Source: Chryseobacterium sp.
Lineage (GTDB): Bacteria > Bacteroidota > Bacteroidia > Flavobacteriales > Weeksellaceae
Reading direction: 5' to 3'
Length of the DNA: 6,568 nt
NCBI GenBank assembly: GCA_030146295.1
Contig: JASLCD010000408.1
Coordinates: forward strand, 1-6,568
Part shown: positions 1 through 6,197 of the stretch, one piece after another
Numbering within the stretch: position 1 is the first letter of the stretch
Layout of the letters: each line of letters begins with the position of its first letter
Translations under genes and position numbers: made by a program
The notes under the pieces: model-generated
The model's input: only the letters and a program-made list of their open reading frames with translations
Told to the model about the DNA's origin: nothing
Databases searched by the model: none

Positions 1-22
1 AGTGGTACAAATAAAAAAATAA
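1..22 (+). CDS. possible 3' tail of upstream sensor kinase gene (partial)
   Basis: The bases before the response regulator can be read as the end of another gene. In the frame starting at base 2 the codons give VVQIKK and a TAA at 20-22, four bases before the regulator ATG. This would suit the last beta strand of a histidine kinase ATPase domain. A second frame, starting at base 1, gives SGTNKKIIQ and ends in a TGA at 28-30 that overlaps the ATG. NarL-type regulators often follow their kinase gene directly, so a kinase tail is expected, but too few residues are visible to decide the frame or the family. Confidence 0.3.
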
Positions 23-26
23 TACA

Positions 27-653
27 ATGAAAATTCTAGTTGCAGACGATCATCCTTTAACCCTGAACGGAACTGTTTCTTACCTTACCAATTTGGGATA
101 CAACGTAGTGAGTGCCTGCTCCAACGGAACTGCGGCACTTAATTACATTCAGATTTATTTGCCGGATGTAGCTGTTTTGGATCTAAATATGCCGGGGCTG
201 GACGGGCTGGAAGTGGCAAAAAAGGTAATGGAAAATAAATGGCGTACTAAAGTCATTATCCTTACCATGCACAATGAAATTGGAGTCCTGAACAAAGCAA
301 AAGAATTTGAGGTAGATGGTTATGTTTTAAAAGAAAAAGCTTTTCCTGATTTAGAAAAATGTATGAAAGAAATTGCTTTAGGAAAGAAATATTATTCCGG
401 TGCTTTACTTCAGAATTATACAATAGAACACAGAGATGACCCCGGCATACTCAACGTATTAACACTTTCGGAAAGAAAAATAATTGAATTAATAGCGGGC
501 CAAAAAACCAGTAAACAAATTGCAGAACTTCTTTTCCTGTCCGAAAAAACAGTAGAAGGACACCGAACCAGAATTATAGAAAAACTGGGTATTCCAAAAG
601 AAAAAAATGCATTACTGATCTGGGCCATACAGAATTATAAAAAATCCTTGTAG
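27..653 (+). CDS. NarL/LuxR-family DNA-binding response regulator
   Basis: This is a cytoplasmic two-component response regulator of 208 residues, the usual length for the NarL family. The N-terminal receiver domain (about 1-120) has the acidic pair D7/D8, the phospho-acceptor D52 in the context AVLDLNMPGLDG, the switch threonine T80 and the conserved lysine K102. After a linker, a LuxR-type helix-turn-helix domain (about 145-190) shows LTLSERKIIELIAG, SKQIAELLFLSEKTVEGHR and the closing KLGI. All key residues are present, so it should be phosphorylated and bind DNA. The ATG at 27 is chosen because the receiver starts directly after it (MKILVADDHP); there is no Shine-Dalgarno sequence, which is normal for Bacteroidota. 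The very short upstream gap suggests cotranscription with a preceding gene, probably the cognate kinase. The target genes cannot be told from the sequence. The exported-protein gene downstream converges on it and need not be a target. Confidence 0.93.
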   Translation: MKILVADDHPLTLNGTVSYLTNLGYNVVSACSNGTAALNYIQIYLPDVAVLDLNMPGLDGLEVAKKVMENKWRTKVIILTMHNEIGVLNKAKEFEVDGYVLKEKAFPDLEKCMKEIALGKKYYSGALLQNYTIEHRDDPGILNVLTLSERKIIELIAGQKTSKQIAELLFLSEKTVEGHRTRIIEKLGIPKEKNALLIWAIQNYKKSL

Positions 654-825
654 ACTTAAAAATAATTGTTAAAAATGTATCCTTGATTTCAGTACCTCAC
701 CTACCATTATTTTTTGTTGCAAGTAAGCATATTCCGGAAGGGTTTTCGGAGTAAATCAGACCTATAACGAATCAGATCACCGATAAAAGGATTTGAAGAA
801 ATGTTCGTCCTGGTCACCAAAAGCC

Positions 826-859
826 AAAAGGCACCCCTTGTCTTAAAGGGGTGCCTTTT
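826..859. terminator. bidirectional intrinsic terminator between convergent genes
   Basis: A perfect 14-bp inverted repeat (AAAAGGCACCCCTT at 826-839 and its complement at 846-859) encloses a 6-base loop. On the + strand the stem runs into TTTTATTTTG, a good U-tract for ending the response regulator transcript. On the - strand the stem is followed by TTTTGGCTTTTGG, a weaker tract that could still end the exported-protein transcript. It lies about 170 bases after the regulator stop and about 40 bases after the stop of the opposing gene. The rest of 654-825 holds no gene or other clear signal. Confidence 0.88.
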
Positions 860-899
860 ATTTTGTTCTCAGAAAATAAAATACTACTTAATGTAATCC

Positions 900-3443
900 T
901 TATCTTTTAATTACTTTTACCGTTTTTGAAATGTTATTAGCAGCATGTATTTTTACCATATAAATCCCTGATGCTAAAGCAGAAAAGTCAATTTTTCCTT
1001 TATCGCTATTGATAACTTCAAAAAGAACCTGTTGGCCAGCTGCATTATAAACCGTCACAGAGAGAATATTTTTATCAAATGAAATATTAAGATAATCCTG
1101 AACCGGATTCGGGAATACTTTTAGGTAATCAGATGCTCGTGAAGTTTCTTCAACTGCTAAATTACTTACAGGGCATAGAAGCTGGTTAAATGTAAGTTTC
1201 TGAACATTAGTACCGTCACCGGCTTGTCCATAATTATTAGCTCCGGATACTCTCAAGATACCATCATTATTTATAGACAAAGTATGCCATCCTCCTGTAG
1301 AAATTGCCATATGAGAATTGGCTCCTAAGTTTACCCAATTTGAAGAGCTGGCAGAAGTATTGTTACCAAATGATCCGGTGGTATTATTTCCGGAGGCAAT
1401 CACAGTTCCAGATGTTGTTATGGCAATAGTATTAAAACTACCTGTAATAACTTTTTGAATTCCATCTGCTGATAAAAACGGGGTTGATCTGCTAATTGTA
1501 GTTCCATCAGCTAATTGTCCTGAGCCGTTATATCCCCAAGTGTAAAGGAGTCCATTTGCTTTTCTTCCTACCGTATGTGAATCTCCGGTGGATACATCTG
1601 CCCAATCAGTATTGGCTCCTATCTGTTTAGGCAAAATACGGTCGGTTAAAGTACCATCACCCAACTGCCCATGACCATTATATCCCCATGCCCATAGTGT
1701 ACCGTCTGTTTTTATTGCAACTGAATAGAAAGTACCTGCGGCAATACTTTTCCAGTTGCCTGCTGTTCCTATTTGAGTAGGTACAAGTTTATTCGTAGTT
1801 GTTCCATCTCCTAATTCTCCACTTAAATTCATTCCCCATGTCCAAAGGGTTCCGTTTGATTTTATTCCCATGGTGTGAGCTTCTCCAACTGCAATACTTT
1901 CCCAGTCATTACCTGTTCCTATTTTTGTGGGAGTCGTTCTGTTTGTGGTAGTTCCGTCTCCTAAAGAGCCAAACTGGTTGTTTCCCCATGCCCAAAGTGT
2001 TCCGTCTGTTTTGATAGCAACACTATACTTCTCAGCTGCAAAAACTTTTTTCCAATTCGTATCTGTACCTATCTGAACCGGAGTATTTTTGTTAATACTC
2101 GTTCCATCTCCCAATTGATTATTGCTATTATTACCCCAGGCCCAAAGCGTTCCATCCGTCTTTATTCCCAGTGAATGAAAAGTGCCTGCACTTATGGTTT
2201 TCCAACATCCGGTTTGGTTAGGAAGCGTAGTAAAAGCTCCCCCCGGAACCCAGATACTTTGACTGGAAACACAATTTGCTGCAACCCACCAATAATAAGT
2301 TGTGCTAGGCAATAAATTGGCAACATTTGCAATGCTAGAAGTAGCAGCAGCAGCTGAACCTGTCATTGTGGGACTCGTGCTGTAAACATAATAATAACCT
2401 CCATTAGGTGCTGAAGTTGAAGGCAGCCAATTAAGAGTAGCTGATGTAGATGTGATATTAGACGTATACATCTGGGTAGGAGCATTACAAACTGCTGCGC
2501 CTGGCGTCATTTTTACCAGACCAAGCTGTAATGTTCCCAACCAGATCGTTCCTGAAGATTGTGTTCTTACTGCACTAAAGTAGTCATCAGGTAAACCAAA
2601 ATTTGTATTTGCTTTAGTATAGGTAGTACAATTGGTAAAGTTTTGTAAACCTGCACCATTAAATCCAATCCATACTTTACTGTTGCTGTCAACATCTAAT
2701 GCATTTGGATTGTATCCGGCCAGACAAGAATTATTCTGATAAGTGAACGTAATATTAGTTCCACTTGTTGTTAAAGTAATTAAACTATCAGAGCCTTTTA
2801 CATAAATGGTATTGTTTGTAATTCTCAATATTTTTTGAGTTCCCTGGGCAATAAAATTAAAATCAACCCCATTAAACTTGTATAACACTCCTCCATTTGT
2901 CACCCAGACCCCATTATTACTATCAGTTGCTACTGAATTCATATTCGATACGGAGTTATATGTCGCCCAGGTAGTCCCATTGAATTTTGTAAGTCCTGCA
3001 GGTGTTACAACCCAAAGATTGTTTTGTCCGTCAACGGCGATGTCGATGATCTCATTACTGGGAAGTCCTGAATTGGAAGTTGTATAATTGATCCAGGTTG
3101 TACCGTTGTACAGGATGATCCCGTTGAATTGAGACGCGATCCATTTTCTGTTCTGACCGTCAATTTCGATTTTTACTATTGCATTAGACGCAATACCCGA
3201 GTTGGTGGTATTATAGTTTGTAAATGAAGTTCCGTTAAAAGTAGAAACACCATTGTAAGTAGACAGCCACAACAATCCATTGGCATCTGTTTTAATGTCA
3301 GCAATATAATTACTTCCTATTGCTGAATTTGAGGTATCATACGTTGTGTAAGTATAGGTTTGTGCAAATACAGAAAATGAGATAAAAATTAAGAGTAAAA
3401 AATAAAGTTTTTTCACCGTTTTTAGTAAAATGATTCTCTTCAT
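900..3443 (-). CDS. T9SS-sorted exported protein: Reg_prop propeller, FN3, RCC1 repeats
   Basis: This 847-residue protein is predicted to be exported and then carried across the outer membrane by the type IX system. Residues 1-27 form a signal peptide: basic start (KRIILLKTVKK), hydrophobic core, cleavage near VFA|Q. Residues about 30-312 hold repeats of the two-component-regulator propeller type, with blades of the form D-x-N-G-x-x-W-x-x-T followed by FNG or YNGTTW (examples at 53-74, 95-116, 138-158). Residues about 318-406 resemble a fibronectin type III domain, ending in STTYYWWVAANC and GGAFTTL. Residues about 412-755 are RCC1-type repeats (IKTDGTLWAWGNN, QLGDGTT) with a 50-residue period, five clear and two diverged, enough for a seven-bladed propeller. 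Residues about 774-847 are a T9SS type A sorting domain (VFPNPVQDYLNI, YNAAGQQV, LASGIYMVKI, KTVKVIKR). The ATG is the only standard start between the upstream in-frame stop and the signal peptide. It is probably a cell-surface or secreted binding protein. No catalytic motif is seen, and the ligand is unknown. Confidence 0.9.
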   Translation of the reverse strand: MKRIILLKTVKKLYFLLLIFISFSVFAQTYTYTTYDTSNSAIGSNYIADIKTDANGLLWLSTYNGVSTFNGTSFTNYNTTNSGIASNAIVKIEIDGQNRKWIASQFNGIILYNGTTWINYTTSNSGLPSNEIIDIAVDGQNNLWVVTPAGLTKFNGTTWATYNSVSNMNSVATDSNNGVWVTNGGVLYKFNGVDFNFIAQGTQKILRITNNTIYVKGSDSLITLTTSGTNITFTYQNNSCLAGYNPNALDVDSNSKVWIGFNGAGLQNFTNCTTYTKANTNFGLPDDYFSAVRTQSSGTIWLGTLQLGLVKMTPGAAVCNAPTQMYTSNITSTSATLNWLPSTSAPNGGYYYVYSTSPTMTGSAAAATSSIANVANLLPSTTYYWWVAANCVSSQSIWVPGGAFTTLPNQTGCWKTISAGTFHSLGIKTDGTLWAWGNNSNNQLGDGTSINKNTPVQIGTDTNWKKVFAAEKYSVAIKTDGTLWAWGNNQFGSLGDGTTTNRTTPTKIGTGNDWESIAVGEAHTMGIKSNGTLWTWGMNLSGELGDGTTTNKLVPTQIGTAGNWKSIAAGTFYSVAIKTDGTLWAWGYNGHGQLGDGTLTDRILPKQIGANTDWADVSTGDSHTVGRKANGLLYTWGYNGSGQLADGTTISRSTPFLSADGIQKVITGSFNTIAITTSGTVIASGNNTTGSFGNNTSASSSNWVNLGANSHMAISTGGWHTLSINNDGILRVSGANNYGQAGDGTNVQKLTFNQLLCPVSNLAVEETSRASDYLKVFPNPVQDYLNISFDKNILSVTVYNAAGQQVLFEVINSDKGKIDFSALASGIYMVKIHAANNISKTVKVIKR
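1455..2204 (-). repeat. five tandem 150-bp coding repeats (RCC1 units)
   Basis: Within the exported-protein gene, the start of each unit is marked by a Trp at residues 414, 464, 514, 564 and 614, exactly 50 residues (150 bp) apart. Units 1, 2 and 4 share the identical stretch IKTDGTLWAWG, and unit 3 has IKSNGTLWTWG. Codon choice differs between units, so these are related but drifted copies and not a fresh DNA duplication. Two further units (about residues 664-710 and 711-755) are more diverged and two residues out of phase. Confidence 0.85.
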
Positions 3444-3605
3444 GGTTAAGTTTGATAGTATTTTCCCTACTCGTTTAGCTTTTCGGTTTCGCTTTCTTTA
3501 AATGATTTTTTAATCACGTAAAAATCCGCTTCAAGGATTCACTGAGCCGTATCAATATTTACAGCCAGTCTCTTTTGAAGAAATTTATCGGATTCATGAT
3601 ACGTT

Positions 3606-3624
3606 TAATTGTTGGAAACAATTA
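3606..3624. repeat. short inverted repeat in the leader of the exported-protein gene
   Basis: An 8-bp inverted repeat (TAATTGTT and AACAATTA) is separated by GGA. It lies between the predicted promoter and the start codon of the exported-protein gene. A 3-base loop and an AT-rich stem make a weak hairpin, so a protein-binding operator is as likely as an RNA structure. It may also be chance in AT-rich DNA. Confidence 0.2.
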
Positions 3625-3721
3625 GGTAGGCGGGATGATAAAATCCTGTAGAGTTGTTTTCATGGTATAATTAGTTTTTATTAGGCAGCAAAAAAGAAAT
3701 ATAATTTCATGTTGCATTTTG

Positions 3722-3752
3722 CAAAAATATATCTTTCTTCCAAATACTCAAA
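3722..3752 (-). promoter_or_regulatory. predicted Bacteroidota-type promoter for the exported-protein gene
   Basis: On the - strand TTTG (3752-3749) is followed after 19 bases by TATTTTTG (3729-3722). This matches the -33 TTG and -7 TAnnTTTG consensus used by the Bacteroidota primary sigma factor, with normal spacing. It was the only full match seen in 3444-3851 on this strand. Transcription would start near 3715, leaving an untranslated leader of about 270 bases before the ATG at 3443, longer than usual. No riboswitch or leader gene was recognised in that stretch. Confidence 0.5.
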
Positions 3753-3808
3753 TAAATAATAAGGAAATAGCGATTGGTGATATTACAATATCAACATCTT
3801 AAACAAAA

Positions 3809-3833
3809 AAAATCCCGGATTAACCGGGATTTT
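3809..3833 (-). terminator. intrinsic terminator of the deacetylase-symporter-DUF2911 operon
   Basis: A perfect 10-bp inverted repeat (AAAATCCCGG at 3809-3818, CCGGGATTTT at 3824-3833) has a 5-base loop. Read on the - strand, the GC core is followed by eight T residues, the classic form of an intrinsic terminator. It begins 19 bases past the DUF2911 stop codon, as expected for the end of the operon. It also separates that operon from the promoter of the exported-protein gene just downstream. Confidence 0.88.
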
Positions 3834-3851
3834 AATTTCTTATCTTTCGAT

Positions 3852-4370
3852 TTATTTGATTTCTACAGGAACTGAGATTTTATCCCAATCCATTGAGAAT
3901 CCATTATTGTTTATTTTATAAACCAGAGTTTCCTGTGTTGCTGGCAAAGCCTTTGTTTTTACATCCACACGTAAAGCGTCTTTTGATTCTTCGTATTTAT
4001 AAGCACCCCACTGTTTTGGTTCTTTGTTAAAGATCGCAGTCCAGGTTCCGCTTTCTTTAGGAATTAAGAAAAAGCTGTATTTACCTTTAGGCAGCTTTTT
4101 ACCCTGAACAGTAATATCTTTATCCGTTTCAAAAGTTGTTGCTTCATTGGCACCTGCACGCCACACTTTATTATAAGCTTCTAAACCGCCCCATATTGTA
4201 CGCCCTTTTACAGAAGGACTGCTGTAGTTTATTGTAATGGTTGCCTCTTTAATCTTTCCTGTAGCAGTAGCAGGAGGGCTCGCAGGCTTTTTAGTGTCCT
4301 GTGCAAAAGCATTTACTGAAATTGTCATTGCAGCCAAAACCATGGTAGCAGATTTAATCATTGTTTTCAT
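3852..4370 (-). CDS. DUF2911 family periplasmic protein
   Basis: This 172-residue protein belongs to DUF2911, a family common in Bacteroidota and of unknown function. Residues 1-23 are a signal peptide (hydrophobic core, cleavage at AFA|Q), so the mature protein should be periplasmic. There is no lipobox cysteine. A Pro/Ala/Thr-rich linker (about 28-38) is followed by the family landmarks YSSPSVKGRTIWG (49-61), VWRAGANEATTFET (69-82), LPKGKYSFFLIP (93-104) and WTAIFNKEPKQWGAYKY (110-126), then a closing beta strand (160-171). The length is typical of a single-domain member. It begins 34 bases after the symporter stop with no promoter or terminator between them, so it is probably cotranscribed as the last gene of the operon. 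A start at M4 is possible but would barely change the signal peptide. No enzymatic residue can be assigned. Confidence 0.9.
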   Translation of the reverse strand: MKTMIKSATMVLAAMTISVNAFAQDTKKPASPPATATGKIKEATITINYSSPSVKGRTIWGGLEAYNKVWRAGANEATTFETDKDITVQGKKLPKGKYSFFLIPKESGTWTAIFNKEPKQWGAYKYEESKDALRVDVKTKALPATQETLVYKINNNGFSMDWDKISVPVEIK

Positions 4371-4404
4371 ACTATTTTTATTTATTTGTTTTTTTATTGT
4401 TCGT

Positions 4405-6096
4405 TTACGAATTTACAGCTTTCGGCTTATAAAACAGTAATCCGATTGCAGAAAATATAATGACCGCTGCTGCCCCAATCACATTAAGCCAAAGGAAAGA
4501 TACGATATCGAACTGATACACGGCAATCACAGCAATTTCTGATAAAATGGCAGCAACAAATACATTCGCTCCGTCAACTTTTTTATAGTAAAATGCGACC
4601 AGAAAAATCCCTAATATCGGACCATAGAAAAGCGAACCCAATACATTCACCGCTTCAATAAGGGAACCCATCTGCGTAGCAAACATGGCTACACCAATCG
4701 AGAAAATCCCCCAGGCTAAAGTGTGCAGACGGCTATACTTCAGTTCCGTTTTCTCATCGGGAAGATCTTTTTTAAAGATTAAATGAACGTCTTTTAATGA
4801 GCAGGCAGCAAGGGAATTCAGTGCTGCCGAAATAGAACCCCAGCTGGCCAGAAAAATGACGGCAAACAGTAAACCGATCATCCCTACAGGCAAGGTATTT
4901 TTTACGAAATACAGAAAAATATAATTGGTATCTGTTTTCTCTGCATTATAATTTGACTTATTGATCGCTTCCTCTACTCTGCCATGCAGCGCTTTCACTT
5001 GAGTTTGTGTCTCTTTAAAATCCTGAATCCTTTTTTGAAGTTGTGGAGAATGAGTTTCTTTCAGCTTTAAAATCTCTTTCGATTCTGCATTAAATTTCAC
5101 TTGTAAATCCTGATGCTCTTTTTCAAAAACTGCAGCCTGCTCTGGTTGTGATTCCTTTAAAGACTGATAAGATCGTTCGTTAAAATAAATTGGAGCCGGT
5201 TTCAGAGAAAAGAAGGCAAAAAGCAGCGCACCAATCAGAAGGATAGAAAACTGCATCGGAATTTTAACCAATCCGTTCAGCAGCAAGCCCATTTTTGCAT
5301 TGGTATTGTCTTTTGCGGTAATATATCTTCCAACCTGGCTCTGGTCTGTACCGAAGTAAGAGAGGGCCAGAAAAAAACCTCCAATTATTCCGCTCCAGAT
5401 ATTGTATTTATCTTTCCAGTCAAATTCTGTGGTGATGACATTGAGCTTTCCGGATTTCCCTGCCAGATACAGCGCATCCTGAAAACCAATTCCATTCGGC
5501 ATATTCTGAATAAGTAAATACCCCGCAAAAGCCATTGTTCCCAGAATAATGAGAAACTGTAACTTTTGGGTGTGAGCGATTGCTTTTGCTCCTCCAATAT
5601 AGGTATAGATCAACAGAATACCCCCTGTTAAAACATTGGTTACATAAATATTCCAGTTTAAAACGCTTGATAAGATGATACTCGGAGCGTAAATGCTGAT
5701 TCCTGTGGATAAGCCTCGGGAAAACAGAAAAAGCAGTGAAGTGAGTACTCTTGTTTTTTTATCAAACCGGTTCTCCAGATATTCGTAGGCAGTGTAGACA
5801 TTTAAGCGCTGAAAAATCGGAATGAAAGTAATACAGATCACAATCATCGCCAAAGGCAGACCAAAGTAATACTGTACGAAACGCATACCGTCTGTATAGG
5901 CCTGGCCCGGTGCTGAAAGAAATGTAATGGCACTTGCCTGCGTAGCCATAATCCCTATCAGTACAATGTACCAGGGCATTTTGTTATCTGCTTTCAGATA
6001 GGATTCGTTGCTTTTTTGTCCACGACCGATGAATACGCCATACACAACCACTGCAACCAGTGTAACAATAAGAACTGTCCAATCTATAGTACTCAT
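4405..6096 (-). CDS. sodium:solute symporter (SSS family) with large loop insertion
   Basis: This 563-residue inner-membrane transporter has about 13 hydrophobic segments and the SSS (LeuT-like) fold. Visible landmarks are the broken first core helix (ATQASAITFLSAPGQAY, 51-67), YTAYEYLENRF (101-111), YTYIGGAKAIAHTQKLQ (164-180), GTDQSQVGRYI (249-259) and the core helix FLASWGSISAALNSLA (415-430). These indicate Na+-driven uptake of an organic solute, but the substrate cannot be read from the sequence. Between hydrophobic segments at about 271-298 and 391-416 lies a charged Lys/Glu/Gln-rich stretch (about 303-390) with heptad-like spacing, probably a coiled-coil hairpin. By comparison with vSGLT this loop should face the periplasm. 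The start ATG overlaps the TGA of the small upstream membrane gene (ATGA). That overlap supports this start and suggests translational coupling. It lies in an operon with a PIG-L deacetylase, so an amide- or acetyl-bearing substrate, or its product, is a reasonable guess. Confidence 0.93.
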   Translation of the reverse strand: MSTIDWTVLIVTLVAVVVYGVFIGRGQKSNESYLKADNKMPWYIVLIGIMATQASAITFLSAPGQAYTDGMRFVQYYFGLPLAMIVICITFIPIFQRLNVYTAYEYLENRFDKKTRVLTSLLFLFSRGLSTGISIYAPSIILSSVLNWNIYVTNVLTGGILLIYTYIGGAKAIAHTQKLQFLIILGTMAFAGYLLIQNMPNGIGFQDALYLAGKSGKLNVITTEFDWKDKYNIWSGIIGGFFLALSYFGTDQSQVGRYITAKDNTNAKMGLLLNGLVKIPMQFSILLIGALLFAFFSLKPAPIYFNERSYQSLKESQPEQAAVFEKEHQDLQVKFNAESKEILKLKETHSPQLQKRIQDFKETQTQVKALHGRVEEAINKSNYNAEKTDTNYIFLYFVKNTLPVGMIGLLFAVIFLASWGSISAALNSLAACSLKDVHLIFKKDLPDEKTELKYSRLHTLAWGIFSIGVAMFATQMGSLIEAVNVLGSLFYGPILGIFLVAFYYKKVDGANVFVAAILSEIAVIAVYQFDIVSFLWLNVIGAAAVIIFSAIGLLFYKPKAVNS

Positions 6097-6197
6097 GCCC
6101 AGAATTTAGTAAACCAATAATAAAATGCGATCTGAAATACCAATGCAGCGGCTAATAATATATACCAGGTATTCCAATTTTTAAGTTTCCTGTTCAT
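6093..6197 (-). CDS. 34-residue Trp-rich single-span membrane protein
   Basis: A complete 34-codon gene (ATG at 6197-6195, TGA at 6095-6093) fits exactly between two larger genes. Its ATG overlaps the deacetylase stop (TGATG), and its TGA overlaps the symporter start (ATGA). The product begins MNRKLKNWNTWYI with four basic residues or amides near the N-terminus (R3, K4, K6), then a hydrophobic span (about 12-29, including LLAAALVFQIAF), and ends YYWFTKFWA. It has four Trp residues (8, 11, 28, 33) and clustered Tyr and Phe at the span edges, like an interfacial aromatic belt. The positive-inside rule places the N-terminus in the cytoplasm. Overlap at both ends suggests termination-reinitiation and matched production with the symporter, so an accessory subunit is the leading idea. 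This is inference from position and composition. I know of no named family for it, and genes this short are often missed by annotation. Confidence 0.75.
   Translation of the reverse strand: MNRKLKNWNTWYILLAAALVFQIAFYYWFTKFWA

Noticed and set aside
416..628. 70-codon - strand frame inside the response regulator gene
   Set aside because: It is antisense to the well-conserved regulator DNA-binding domain and shows no recognisable protein features.
801..896. ATG-started + strand frame of about 30 codons after the response regulator
   Set aside because: It runs straight through the perfect terminator hairpin at 826-859 and has no features of a conserved protein.
2878..3087. 69-codon + strand frame antisense to the exported-protein gene
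   Set aside because: It lies opposite the propeller repeats and simply mirrors their composition.
3447..3454. TAAGTTTG on the + strand, a match to the -7 promoter consensus
   Set aside because: There is no -33 TTG at the right distance and no + strand gene follows it, so it is most likely chance in AT-rich DNA.
4237..4440. 67-codon + strand frame across the DUF2911 start and the symporter 3' end
   Set aside because: Its hydrophobic look comes from the reverse complement of the DUF2911 signal peptide region. It crosses the operon junction and has no promoter.
5385..5597. 70-codon - strand frame within the symporter gene in another frame
   Set aside because: It is an out-of-frame reading of a conserved transporter segment, with no independent support.
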